DNA of 64,000 nt from an uncultured Alphaproteobacteria bacterium. Its GTDB lineage: Bacteria > Pseudomonadota > Alphaproteobacteria > Rs-D84. The translations under genes were made by a program, and so were the position numbers. The notes beneath the pieces were generated by a model. It saw nothing but the letters and a program-made list of their open reading frames with translations, was not told where the DNA came from and did no database searches. Numbering within the stretch: the first letter of the stretch is position 1; each line of letters opens with the position of its first letter. Shown piece after piece: positions 11,006 to 19,432 of this stretch. Location of the stretch: positions 110,290-174,289 of the forward strand of contig CALXMU010000003.1 of the NCBI GenBank assembly GCA_944389555.1, written 5' to 3'.

Positions 11006-11770
11006 ATGCGTACAAAAAAAATATTTGTTTTATTAACTTTAGCGGCATCACTAGCAGCGTGTGCCGGCACCGATAACGAAATAGAAATGGATCGTAGTTT
11101 ACGGGAAATATATGAAACCGCTTACGAAGAGTTTAATGATAAGAATTATGAAACTGCTGCCGCTGAATTCCTAAAAGCAGAATCGCAGTACCCGTCCAGT
11201 CCATGGGCAGCCGACGCACTAGTAATGGCGGCCTATTCTCATTATATGGATAAAGACTTTGCCGGTGCAATCCTAGTTGTTGACCGTTTTATGCGATTCC
11301 ACCCAGGGCACAAAGATGTACCTTATATGTTGTATCTGCGTGGTATGTGTTATTACCGCCAGGTAAGCGACGTACGCCGCGAACCGGGAATGTCTGCATA
11401 TGCTTTACAACAATTTCAACAATTAGTTGACCGTTTCCCTAAGTCAGAATATGCTAAAAACGCGGAAAATAAAATAATAATATTAAAAAATTATATTGCG
11501 GGGAAAGTCATGTATTCCGCACGTTCTGATATGGCAAAAGAAAATTGGCCAAGTGCAATTTCTCGGTTGCAGTCGGTAATTGAAACCGCCCAAGAAACGG
11601 CGATGACGCCAGAAGCGTTATATCGATTAACCGAATGTTATACCGCGATAGGGCTGCCAGAACAAGCATATGGTTATTCCGAAATGCTGCGGTTAAATTT
11701 CCCGGATAACTCTTGGACGAAAAAATTAGAAAAAAAACCAGCAGACTTCGATTCTGGTAAAGACAAATAA
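11006..11770 (+). CDS. bamD: Outer membrane assembly lipoprotein BamD
   Basis: Essential lipoprotein of the BAM complex that folds outer membrane proteins. The signal peptide ends at SLAACAG (lipobox, Cys about residue 19). Tetratricopeptide-like helices follow: YETAYEEFNDKNYETAAAEF, the conserved YPSSPWAADALVMAAYSHY, and QFQQLVDRFPKSEYA. The start at 11006 is preceded by AGGCAGGA. The Smr-domain gene begins directly after its stop, so the two are probably coupled. Confidence 0.95.
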   Translation: MRTKKIFVLLTLAASLAACAGTDNEIEMDRSLREIYETAYEEFNDKNYETAAAEFLKAESQYPSSPWAADALVMAAYSHYMDKDFAGAILVVDRFMRFHPGHKDVPYMLYLRGMCYYRQVSDVRREPGMSAYALQQFQQLVDRFPKSEYAKNAENKIIILKNYIAGKVMYSARSDMAKENWPSAISRLQSVIETAQETAMTPEALYRLTECYTAIGLPEQAYGYSEMLRLNFPDNSWTKKLEKKPADFDSGKDK

Positions 11771-12142
11771 ATGAGACAACTTTCTGACAAAGATATTGCC
11801 GAAATGGTTGGCAGCGCTTTTGCCCCAGATGATGAAAGTACTCGTAAAAAAGTACGCGCAGAACTAAAACTGTCACAAAGAATACCACATAAAGTTACCC
11901 CGCTGCCGGAACACGCAGTTCTTGATTTACATCAACTGACAGAAGAACAAGCCTGGCAAGAAATTATGAGTCTTGCAACATCAGGAATTAAACAAGCCAC
12001 TATAATTACAGGTGCTAGTGGCATTCTGCATAAGAAATTTCCTGTATGGGCAACCGAAAGTATATTGTCCCCTTATATAGTATCAGCGATACCAATAAAC
12101 AACGGAAGTTTTCAAGTAAAATTTAAACGAAAAAATAATTAA
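11771..12142 (+). CDS. Smr domain protein
   Basis: 123 residues. The conserved Smr start LDLHQLTEEQAWQEI (about residues 47-62) is followed by ATIITGASG, matching the family's hhhITGKG segment although the usual Lys-Gly pair is altered, and by a C-terminal beta strand NGSFQVKF. Smr domains nick or bind nucleic acids, and small alphaproteobacterial versions are common. It immediately follows bamD. It ends overlapping the convergent M23 peptidase gene by 4 bp. Confidence 0.85.
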   Translation: MRQLSDKDIAEMVGSAFAPDDESTRKKVRAELKLSQRIPHKVTPLPEHAVLDLHQLTEEQAWQEIMSLATSGIKQATIITGASGILHKKFPVWATESILSPYIVSAIPINNGSFQVKFKRKNN

Positions 12143-12990
12143 TATTGTGCATAAATCCAATTAGCTGGATTTATAAAATTACCATTTTCTTTTATGGCGT
12201 AATGCAAATGTGGCCCCGTCGTACGACCAGTGTTACCTGTTTCTGCGACTTTACAACCAGCATCTACACTTTCACCTTCTTTCACTAAAACTTTATTCAA
12301 ATGACAATACAGTGTTTCATATCCATTAGCATGCGATATTTTTAACCCGTTACCGCAAGTACTATCTGTCCACACAGATTCAACAGTGCCATCAGCAGGC
12401 GAAAAAACATTTGTTCCAACCACGGCAGAAAAGTCTATTCCTTTATGCCCAGACGGCTTACCAGTTACAGGATGTATACGCCCCCCAAAACTAGATGTTA
12501 TTCTAGGACTACCCGTTAAAGGTAAACCAAAAGGTAATTTTTGCCCGAAAGAAATATCTGAATTTGACGGACTACAGCGCGGCTGTTGCGTTTTATTTAT
12601 AACATCAACAATTTTCTTTACGGTAGCATCTGATAAAGTATTAGTTTTTTCTTGTTGTACCTGTTGTTGCTGTGGCAAATACTGAGTTGGTTGTTGAATT
12701 TGCATATATTGTTGCGCACGCGCCCAAGCCTCATCGGTATATTGACGAGCGATATCAAACTCTTCTTGAATCGTAATTCCAGGGTACAAACATCCAGATA
12801 TACAACGACCATTTGCGTCGTATTCTGATTCCCATGGTTCATAACCTTCTTGTTTTAATTCTACTGTTTGAATAAAAGTTAAATCACCCGCAGTTTTTGG
12901 GAAAGATTGTTGCTGCAAAAGACTGGCACCAAGCGAGCTTTTAATAAAAAACGTACACGCTAAAAAAGTATAAAATCTGATATTCTTCAT
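12139..12990 (-). CDS. M23 family metallopeptidase, secreted
   Basis: A signal peptide (about residues 1-21) leads to a Gln-rich linker (QIQQPTQYLPQQQQVQQE) and a C-terminal LytM domain (about 150-283). Zinc ligands are visible in GGRIHPVTGKPSGHKGIDFS (first His and Asp) and in GPHLHYAIKENG (HLH). The retained HxxxD and HxH suggest an active peptidoglycan endopeptidase rather than an activator. The Cys residues (CSPSNS, DSTCGNG, ETLYCHL) could form periplasmic disulphides. It converges on the Smr gene. Confidence 0.9.
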   Translation of the reverse strand: MKNIRFYTFLACTFFIKSSLGASLLQQQSFPKTAGDLTFIQTVELKQEGYEPWESEYDANGRCISGCLYPGITIQEEFDIARQYTDEAWARAQQYMQIQQPTQYLPQQQQVQQEKTNTLSDATVKKIVDVINKTQQPRCSPSNSDISFGQKLPFGLPLTGSPRITSSFGGRIHPVTGKPSGHKGIDFSAVVGTNVFSPADGTVESVWTDSTCGNGLKISHANGYETLYCHLNKVLVKEGESVDAGCKVAETGNTGRTTGPHLHYAIKENGNFINPANWIYAQY

Positions 12991-13025
12991 AATTATAGGT
13001 TATTATACCAGATTTATATCAAAAA

Positions 13026-14183
13026 CTAAAACGCTATCTTTAATTTGGCCCAAATTGTATGCAAACTATAATCAGAGCGCATGTCAAAAGAATAACTTAA
13101 CCCTGCGGCAAAATATTCATTGAAAAAATCTAAACCTATACCGGAATTAAATATTGCACGGTTTGGCGCTTCTATTGGTATGTCATAGAACTGATTGTCT
13201 ATCAATTGTACCTGCATATTATCGCTTCCTTTACTGATAACGTCATAACCGCCACCAAGATGAACGTTAGGACGCAAAACGAAATCTGAACCTATAAAAT
13301 CAAAACCTAAATTCAATCCTGCAGACGCCGTCATCATATTATACCACCAATCATCAAATTCTTGTGCAACTGCATCTATATATTTGTCAGCATTTATCAA
13401 AGTATACTTAACTGTAATCCCAGGCGTCATAGATATACGTCCACGCATAATTCTCATTCCTAAATTCATCTGACCGGCATAGAAATATGTATCATATATA
13501 CTATCATCAATAATTACGCCAATTGTTTTATCTGTGTTCCAACTGATATGACCCGCATTTAAACCAAAATTTAAGAACACACCTCTTTCAGATAAATATT
13601 GCGTAAATAAAGTAACACTATTACCCGTAGCATCCGAATAAACACGAGTATCATGAGTATCCGTCATAGAACGAGTATATTCTACCCCAAACAACCAACC
13701 GTCTGACAAATAGGCTTTTGCATTTACGACGAAACCTGTATTGTTCGTCTTAAAATCTCTATTATCACCGCCATGATAGTCTGCAAACTCTCCGAAAATA
13801 TTACCGTCAATTACAACCAACCTGCGTCCATAATCGCACACTTTCAAATTAGCGGTACACTCGTTACGTCTAGCAACCAATGGAGAACTTACTACATTAA
13901 AAGCTTGATCTACATGCTGGTTTACCTCTAACAGCGCCATCGTGGTATTATTAAAACCCAAAGTAGATATAGTATCCAAGTATTGCGTAACGTCACTGGT
14001 TTGAACTTTATTTATATATGCCGCCACATCTGCACCTGGCCCGAACTCTGAAAATATTCCGGCCCACGCGTTGGCCGCACCAACTAAATAATCGGGCATT
14101 CCAGAAAAGACATTTTTAGGAAGCGTATTTGCAGCCGCTTCAAAACAAAATAAAAACATAAATAATTTTAAAAAATTTTTCAT
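13026..14183 (-). CDS. Outer membrane beta-barrel protein (autotransporter-barrel-like)
   Basis: The signal peptide is MKNFLKLFMFLFCFEAAAN. A helical N-terminal part (about residues 25-110) precedes alternating hydrophobic/polar strands of a barrel, including GFVVNAKAYLSDGWLFGVEY, MNLGMRIMRGRISMTPGITV and a final strand HTIWAKLKIAF ending in Phe, the classic BAM recognition residue. Two Cys (RRNECTANLKVCDYGRR) may form a disulphide loop before the barrel. No passenger domain is seen. Function unknown; probably an autotransporter-type barrel used as a stand-alone protein. Confidence 0.8.
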   Translation of the reverse strand: MKNFLKLFMFLFCFEAAANTLPKNVFSGMPDYLVGAANAWAGIFSEFGPGADVAAYINKVQTSDVTQYLDTISTLGFNNTTMALLEVNQHVDQAFNVVSSPLVARRNECTANLKVCDYGRRLVVIDGNIFGEFADYHGGDNRDFKTNNTGFVVNAKAYLSDGWLFGVEYTRSMTDTHDTRVYSDATGNSVTLFTQYLSERGVFLNFGLNAGHISWNTDKTIGVIIDDSIYDTYFYAGQMNLGMRIMRGRISMTPGITVKYTLINADKYIDAVAQEFDDWWYNMMTASAGLNLGFDFIGSDFVLRPNVHLGGGYDVISKGSDNMQVQLIDNQFYDIPIEAPNRAIFNSGIGLDFFNEYFAAGLSYSFDMRSDYSLHTIWAKLKIAF

Positions 14184-14251
14184 GATGACGCGCCTCGTTT
14201 TTTGTTTATAATATGGTGGAAATAATGATTTTTTAACAGGAAGTATTTACT

Positions 14252-15187
14252 ATGAACAAAGTCAAAACAGTATATGATCATATTCGCAGCAATAATATAA
14301 AAACTATATTATTAGTTGTCGCATTTCCTCTGATTTTCATAGCATTAGTTTTTTTGTTCACTTGGTTCGTTGTACCTGCAGACCAAGCCTTAACCACAAC
14401 CATACAGGTTGCAATTCCGACATTCATCGCTTGCGCTGTATGGTTACTTATATCGTGGGCGTTCGGGGATTCTATGATGTTACATTCTGCACGCGCGCAT
14501 GAAATATCTGATTCAGATCCGAAAAACCGTGAAATATTTCGTAGCGTTGAAAACGTTGCCATTGCAGCGGGACTCCCTTGCCCACGCGTTTATATAATAG
14601 ACGATGATTCTATGAATGCTTTCGCAACAGGTCGCAGTCCCAAAGACGCGTCTGTCGCGCTTACTCGCGGCATTATAAAGAAACTAGACAAACTAGAACT
14701 AGAAGGCGTTATCGCACATGAAATGGCTCATATAGGTAACAGAGACATCCGCTTAGACATGATGTTAATAACTGGAGTTGGAGTTACCGTTTTTGCTGCA
14801 GATATTATTTTTAGACTTGCAATTAGCAGCAACCGTAATAGTAACGATAGTAAAAATAATAGTGGTGCCATACTGCTTATGGTATGGCTGGCCTTTATGG
14901 TATTTAACTGGATAATTACGCCTATTTTACGTATGGCCGTATCACGTAACCGTGAATATGCGGCCGATGCAACAGGAGCGCACATTACCAGGAACCCAAA
15001 AGCCCTGGCTTCGGCACTACGTAAAATTACGACGGATTCACGCGTAGAATGTCTTGACAAAGTAAAATCGATGGCGGCAGTATGCATTGCCTATCCGGGT
15101 GGTCCAAAAGAATTTGCTAGCTCTTTAATGGCAACTCATCCGCCAGTAGAAAAAAGAATTGAACGCTTAGAATCAATGTCAGAATAA
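14252..15187 (+). CDS. htpX: Membrane zinc metalloprotease HtpX
   Basis: Inner-membrane quality-control protease of family M48. Two N-terminal membrane segments (about residues 17-38 and 48-66) are followed by the zinc motif VIAHEMAHIGNRD (HExxH, about residue 151) and two more hydrophobic segments. The third zinc ligand Glu lies in SRNREYAADATGAH, and the C-terminal THPPVEKRIERLE is diagnostic. 311 residues, normal length. Its stop lies 24 bp before tdk. Confidence 0.96.
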   Translation: MNKVKTVYDHIRSNNIKTILLVVAFPLIFIALVFLFTWFVVPADQALTTTIQVAIPTFIACAVWLLISWAFGDSMMLHSARAHEISDSDPKNREIFRSVENVAIAAGLPCPRVYIIDDDSMNAFATGRSPKDASVALTRGIIKKLDKLELEGVIAHEMAHIGNRDIRLDMMLITGVGVTVFAADIIFRLAISSNRNSNDSKNNSGAILLMVWLAFMVFNWIITPILRMAVSRNREYAADATGAHITRNPKALASALRKITTDSRVECLDKVKSMAAVCIAYPGGPKEFASSLMATHPPVEKRIERLESMSE

Positions 15188-15211
15188 ACTTTTGGAAAGG
15201 AGAAAATAGGA

Positions 15212-15793
15212 ATGGCCAATTTGCATTTTCACTATGGGACAATGGGGTGCTCTAAGTCTGCGTTATTAGTAATAAACGCATACAACCAAAGTAAAAACGG
15301 GAACAAAACAGAAATAATAAAACCAAAAATAGACAACCGTTTTAGCGAAAACAAAGTAAATTCTCGTATTGGAATATCTGCAGATGCAACAGTTCTATCA
15401 TCGTTGAAAAATTGGAAACCCGCACCAGATACAAAAATGGTTTTAATTGATGAAATTCAATTTTTTACGCCGAAAGACGTAGATACGCTTGTTCGCATTG
15501 CCGACAGTACCCCCGTAATAATTATGTGTTACGGTTTAATGGTTGATAGTAACGAACATATATTTCCGGCTTCACGCAGATTGATAGAGGTTGGAGCAAA
15601 ATTACATCGTATGGAATCAACGTGCCAAATACTTGGTTGCATGCGCTTGGCAACGCATCATTTGCGTTATGATTCTACAGGTAAAGTAATACGCGAAGGT
15701 GCACAAATAGCGGTCGGGGATAGCAATTATAAGTCGGTCTGCCGTCAGCACTTTAATATGCTTTACCACAGCACCGAAAAAGGCGGTCGCTAA
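15212..15793 (+). CDS. tdk: Thymidine kinase
   Basis: Phosphorylates thymidine in the salvage pathway. The P-loop region is YGTMGCSKSALL, in which the usual P-loop Gly before Lys is Ser, as also occurs in one branch of bacterial type II thymidine kinases. The Walker B segment is VLIDEIQFF with the catalytic Glu. The C-terminal zinc site uses CQILGC and a second pair near VCRQHF. A good ribosome site (GGAAAGGAG) precedes the ATG at 15212. It complements dcd in thymidylate supply. Confidence 0.92.
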   Translation: MANLHFHYGTMGCSKSALLVINAYNQSKNGNKTEIIKPKIDNRFSENKVNSRIGISADATVLSSLKNWKPAPDTKMVLIDEIQFFTPKDVDTLVRIADSTPVIIMCYGLMVDSNEHIFPASRRLIEVGAKLHRMESTCQILGCMRLATHHLRYDSTGKVIREGAQIAVGDSNYKSVCRQHFNMLYHSTEKGGR

Positions 15794-15808
15794 AAACGCA
15801 TATTTTTC

Positions 15809-15836
15809 TTGCAATCAAGATAAAAAGGTATAAAAT
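15809..15836 (+). promoter_or_regulatory. Probable promoter of tRNA-Arg
   Basis: TTGCAA and TAAAAT boxes 16 bp apart, ending 11 bp before the mature 5' end of the tRNA. Confidence 0.4.
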
Positions 15837-15847
15837 ATAAGACCGTT

Positions 15848-15924
15848 GCGCCCATGGCTCAATTGGATAGAGCATCTGACTACGGATCAGAAGGTTGAGG
15901 GTTCGAATCCTTCTGGGCGCGCCA
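15848..15924 (+). tRNA. tRNA-Arg (ACG)
   Basis: Complete cloverleaf: acceptor GCGCCCA with TGGGCGC, anticodon loop CTACGGA (anticodon ACG, expected to be edited to ICG), T arm GGTTCGAATCC, and an encoded CCA at 15922-15924. Confidence 0.96.
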
Positions 15925-15929
15925 GTTTT

Positions 15930-15962
15930 ACCCCCGTCTTTTGGCGGGGTATTTTGTTTTTT
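15930..15962 (+). terminator. Rho-independent terminator after tRNA-Arg
   Basis: Stem ACCCCCG/CGGGGT around TCTTTTGG, then a T-rich tail, six bases beyond the tRNA. Confidence 0.85.
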
Positions 15963-16000
15963 ATTTGATTATCAAACACCTTTTGGTTTATATATAATTC

Positions 16001-16306
16001 ATGCTAAACAAAATAAACGACAAAGATATAGATAAATTAGCAGGGACGGACTTTCAACGCGATGTCTGGAAAGCCCTAATTAAAATACCTTACGGTGAAA
16101 CGCGCACTTACGCCCAAGTTGCAGAAATGTCTGGCCATCCAAAAGCCGTACGCGCAGTCGCAAACGCTATCGGCAAAAACCCACTGCCACCTTATATCCC
16201 CTGTCATCGCGTAATCCGAAGCGACGGAAAAATCGGTGGCTATTCCGCGCCAGGCGGTATAAAACAAAAACAACTATTACTAAACCAAGAAAAAAGCGGT
16301 GACTAA
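16001..16306 (+). CDS. Short MGMT-type DNA alkyltransferase
   Basis: 101 residues corresponding only to the C-terminal DNA-binding/methyl-acceptor domain of O6-methylguanine-DNA methyltransferase. It shows TDFQRDVWKALIKIPYGETRTY, the arginine-finger helix region HPKAVRAVANAIGKNP, the active-site pentapeptide PCHRV, and the IRSDGKIGGYS segment. The acceptor Cys is present, unlike the Cys-less alkyltransferase-like proteins. The N-terminal RNase-H-like domain of Ada/Ogt is absent, which is common in short family members. A terminator overlaps the stop. Confidence 0.9.
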   Translation: MLNKINDKDIDKLAGTDFQRDVWKALIKIPYGETRTYAQVAEMSGHPKAVRAVANAIGKNPLPPYIPCHRVIRSDGKIGGYSAPGGIKQKQLLLNQEKSGD

Positions 16307-16320
16307 ACACCGCTTTATTT
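16293..16320. terminator. Terminator overlapping the alkyltransferase stop
   Basis: Perfect 9-bp stem AAAGCGGTG/CACCGCTTT with loop ACTAAA and a short T-rich tail. It also ends just before the converging gene at 16335. Confidence 0.8.
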
Positions 16321-16334
16321 ACTTAAAAGATGAA

Positions 16335-16610
16335 TTAGCGGGTATGCGCTAATATTTCCTGTAAAGTATACCCAGCCAATGTACAACCATTACCACGTTG
16401 GAATGGATTGAACACGACTTCGTTTCCTTTACTTTCTTTCGCTTCTTCAGCTTTTACCTGCTCTTCTTCTTTCGTAACAATTTGTTTCGCAGAAGCGATG
16501 AATTCAGGTATATATTCTGGATCCAAGTTGTATTCTTTAATGATACATTTACCAGAATATGTACATCCTTTTTCTTTGTCTTTATTCGGACACGTTATAC
16601 AATATGACAT
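16335..16610 (-). CDS. Small cysteine-rich protein
   Basis: 91 residues from MSYCITCPNK. Four N-terminal cysteines (C-x2-C, then C and C in GCTYSGKC) probably bind zinc or form a small knuckle, followed by a charged helix (VTKEEEQVKAEEAKESKG) and a C-terminal region with one more Cys (GNGCTLAGYTLQEIL). The start at 16610 has AAGGAT upstream; the longer frame to 16673 is unlikely. The family is not recognised. Confidence 0.7.
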   Translation of the reverse strand: MSYCITCPNKDKEKGCTYSGKCIIKEYNLDPEYIPEFIASAKQIVTKEEEQVKAEEAKESKGNEVVFNPFQRGNGCTLAGYTLQEILAHTR

Positions 16611-16715
16611 TTTAAATCCTTTTTTGCACACTAGGGCAAACAATAACACACAAAAATCATTTGTCAAGCGCAAATATTCAAATAGTAAAACATGCCTATT
16701 TTTGATTTCTCATAA

Positions 16716-16741
16716 AGAATTCTGGCCAACGCCAGAATTCT
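16716..16741 (-). terminator. Hairpin at the 3' end of the M23 peptidase gene
   Basis: Perfect 11-bp arms AGAATTCTGGC/GCCAGAATTCT with a 4-base loop. The T tract is weak on the reverse strand, so it may act as an RNA-stabilising or inefficient terminator. Confidence 0.55.
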
Positions 16742-17990
16742 ATAATTGTATGAACCATTCAGGGTGCTTTGATAAGTGCCCTACCCCTTCATCAAGAACC
16801 TTCCTATATTCTAAGAAACGCTCTTTATCTTTCTTTGCCAGATTACTAATAGCAGGTAACTTTACAGTCATCGGGTTAACATGCTTACCGTCCTTGATTA
16901 TTTCGTAATGCAAGTGCGGTCCTGTTGACAAGCCAGTTGAACCAACATAACCTATTGTTTGCCCCTGTTTCACGGTCGTCCCCACAACCACACCCTTTGC
17001 AAACCGAGACATATGTGCATATAAAGTCTCATAAGACGCATTATGACGTATCTTTATATAATTACCATGCCCGTTATTATAACCACGTGCAACAACACGA
17101 CCAGCCCCCGCAGCAGGTATAGGTGTACCTGTTGACGCACGGAAATCTACACCTTTATGCGCCCTAGTGTACCCCAACACCGGATGTTTACGACTTGTTG
17201 AAAAACTACTGGTTACCCGAGCGTTATTTATAGGAGTACGCTTTAATGACTTTATGGCCCCGTTACCGTTTTCATCATAGTAACCGGTCTTTCCGTCACT
17301 TGTTTTGAAGCGATACATTTTTACGTTTCCGCGCAAAGCCTCAAACTGTACTGCTAAGATACGACCATTATCTACCTTTTCACCATTAGCAAAATTTTCT
17401 TCATAAACAACAGAGAATTTCTGACCTGCACGAACGTCTCGTTCAAAGTCCATTTCAAACGCAAGCAAATCATAAACCTCTGCCAAAATGCCGTCAGGTA
17501 TACCCGCACGAGCCCCAGCCAAATAAAAACTATCACCGTCTAAAATTTCCCCTTCGCGATATATTACTCGGGTATCTGGTTTTATATCTATAGTTTCGCA
17601 TTGCCATTGACCGTCTGCATTACACGTAACCTCTATCTGGCGCCACGGAGACGGAACTATTACAATTTTAGATACGGGTGCACCTTCATCAGAACGAACA
17701 AATTCAATTTTGTCGCTATCTGCACGTAAGCTGGTTATATCAGCCTCTGCCTTCAGAACTTTTGCAATATCCAAAACCTGCGCGTTAGAAAGCCCCTGCT
17801 CTGTAAGCAATTTTGAAAGCGTGTCACCAGATGCCACGACAACGATAGAACGATATTCATCATCTGAAGCCCCACCACCAACGTGCCGCGAAAACACTAA
17901 TGCCACAGCAACGACGACCAAGATTATTGCCAACGCGACAATCGTGCGGGCAATATTATTTATATTCATAATATTTTTTGCTTTTTTCAT
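16740..17990 (-). CDS. M23 peptidase, membrane-anchored with LysM-like/opacity-type N-domain
   Basis: A single N-terminal anchor (ARTIVALAIILVVVAVALVFS) places the protein in the periplasm. A LysM-like segment (VVASGDTLSKLLTEQGLSN) is followed by a linker domain and a C-terminal LytM domain with zinc ligands in RKHPVLGYTRAHKGVDFRAS and GPHLHYEIIKDGKHVNP. This matches the MepM/YebA-like DD-endopeptidase layout. The start is uncertain: the ATG at 17990 lacks a clear ribosome site and the one at 17969 is an alternative. Only 21 bp separates it from divergent prmC. Confidence 0.88.
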   Translation of the reverse strand: MKKAKNIMNINNIARTIVALAIILVVVAVALVFSRHVGGGASDDEYRSIVVVASGDTLSKLLTEQGLSNAQVLDIAKVLKAEADITSLRADSDKIEFVRSDEGAPVSKIVIVPSPWRQIEVTCNADGQWQCETIDIKPDTRVIYREGEILDGDSFYLAGARAGIPDGILAEVYDLLAFEMDFERDVRAGQKFSVVYEENFANGEKVDNGRILAVQFEALRGNVKMYRFKTSDGKTGYYDENGNGAIKSLKRTPINNARVTSSFSTSRKHPVLGYTRAHKGVDFRASTGTPIPAAGAGRVVARGYNNGHGNYIKIRHNASYETLYAHMSRFAKGVVVGTTVKQGQTIGYVGSTGLSTGPHLHYEIIKDGKHVNPMTVKLPAISNLAKKDKERFLEYRKVLDEGVGHLSKHPEWFIQL

Positions 17991-18011
17991 AAGGCGGATT
18001 ATAATTGCTTT

Positions 18012-18782
18012 ATGACAATAAATCAAGCATTTGAAATCTTGGCTAAGTCTAGTAACCCTCATGACGCCAGAGTAGTTATTGAAAACACAAAAAAAATTTC
18101 TACTATAAAAATATGGTTTATGGCTCGCGCCCTTAAGCAAGGTGTACCCGTCGCAAAAATCATACACCAAAAATGGTTTTATGGACTAAAATTCTATACA
18201 AATCGTCATACTCTTGACCCAAGACCAGATACAGAAACATTAGTTGCCGCCGTAATTGCTGATTGTGTTTCTGGGCTAAAACCTTATATATTAGACCTAG
18301 GAACTGGTACTGGTTGCATAATAGCGGCACTGGTAAAAAACGTTCACGGCGCACACGGAATGGCCACAGACATTTCTCGTTCCGCATTACGCGTTGCCAA
18401 AAAAAATATAAAAAACTTGGGACTTTCTGAAAAAGTTTCTTTGGTACGAAAAAACTTCAATCAACCAAACGCATTTAATCACCAATTTGATATAATAGTT
18501 TCAAACCCTCCATATATACCGTATGGAGACCCCCGTGTAAATACTGGCGCGAAGCATGACCCTAAAATGGCTCTTTATGCGACCAAAAACGGTCTTGCGG
18601 CATATGAAGCCATTGCCGTGAATGCTCGCAATTGGTTAAAAGACAACGGTAAAATATATCTAGAAATTGGTGACGGACAAGAAGACGATGTAAAAAATAT
18701 TTTCATAAAAAAGTACTGGCTGTTTGAACGCACCGAAAAAGACCTGTCTGGGATTACTCGCGTTTTAGTTTTTAGAAAATAA
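18012..18782 (+). CDS. prmC: Peptide chain release factor N5-glutamine methyltransferase
   Basis: Methylates the GGQ glutamine of RF1/RF2. The N-terminal helical domain is followed by the SAM site ILDLGTGTGCIIAAL, then the substrate motif SNPPYIPYGD (NPPY), and ends with YLEIGDGQ and GITRVLVF. PrmC is normally next to prfA, which is not nearby here. 256 residues, slightly short at the N-terminus. Confidence 0.95.
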   Translation: MTINQAFEILAKSSNPHDARVVIENTKKISTIKIWFMARALKQGVPVAKIIHQKWFYGLKFYTNRHTLDPRPDTETLVAAVIADCVSGLKPYILDLGTGTGCIIAALVKNVHGAHGMATDISRSALRVAKKNIKNLGLSEKVSLVRKNFNQPNAFNHQFDIIVSNPPYIPYGDPRVNTGAKHDPKMALYATKNGLAAYEAIAVNARNWLKDNGKIYLEIGDGQEDDVKNIFIKKYWLFERTEKDLSGITRVLVFRK

Positions 18783-18784
18783 TA

Positions 18785-19432
18785 TCATTTGAAATACGGA
18801 TTTTCTTTTTTCAATATACCAATAGTAGAATCTATCCCGTGACCATGAACGACAAAAGTCTCTTCTGGGAAGTTCATTTCATATAGTTTAGAAATAGACT
18901 GCATTATTGCGTTTGCATCGCCACCAGGTAAATCGTAACGTCCAAAGCTGTCACGGAACAAAGTATCCCCAGTCAGCAAAACACCAAAATCTGGGAAATA
19001 ATACGTAACCCCACCAGGTGTGTGCCCAGGTGTTTCTATCACTTCTGCAAATACCCCTGGTAAAATCATTTTTTCCCCAGCATCCAAATCTGTTGGTTGA
19101 CGATAATTACCTTCTATTAACGGTAACCCGAAATATTTTAATAAATTATTAGACCAACTTATTAAAACATTATCTTCGCTGTTCAAAAACCACGGCACAT
19201 TATATTTTTCCGCCAACGAAGGTGCCGCTGAAATATGGTCTCCGTGTCCATGCGTAGAATATATTGCTCGTAAACGCAAACCTCTTGATTCCAATAGTTT
19301 TTCCCAATCTAGCGCATTTCCCCATGCGTCAAATATCACGGCCTCGTCACCTACCGTCACCAACACAGAATTTGTGTTTTCTGGAGACATATGTAGAATT
19401 TCAAACTTCGGTTCTACATTATTTTCCGGCAT
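18785..19432 (-). CDS. MBL-fold hydrolase (glyoxalase II-like)
   Basis: 215 residues with the metallo-beta-lactamase signature STHGHGDHISAAP (HxHxDH), a second His in ETPGHTPGGVTYYF, Asp in LLTGDTLFRDSFGRYD, and a late His in FVVHGHG. This is typical of the YcbL/GloB-related group that hydrolyses thioesters. The ATG lies in the last codons of ftsH (14-bp overlap), so translation is coupled to the ftsH operon. Confidence 0.9.
   Translation of the reverse strand: MPENNVEPKFEILHMSPENTNSVLVTVGDEAVIFDAWGNALDWEKLLESRGLRLRAIYSTHGHGDHISAAPSLAEKYNVPWFLNSEDNVLISWSNNLLKYFGLPLIEGNYRQPTDLDAGEKMILPGVFAEVIETPGHTPGGVTYYFPDFGVLLTGDTLFRDSFGRYDLPGGDANAIMQSISKLYEMNFPEETFVVHGHGIDSTIGILKKENPYFK

Noticed and set aside
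15212..15793. Thymidine kinase P-loop with Ser in place of Gly as a sign of inactivity.
   Set aside because: One group of bacterial thymidine kinases carries a similar SSK/CSK variant, and all other motifs are intact.
16001..16306. Alkyltransferase-like protein without acceptor Cys.
   Set aside because: The PCHRV box with Cys is present, so it fits a short methyltransferase.
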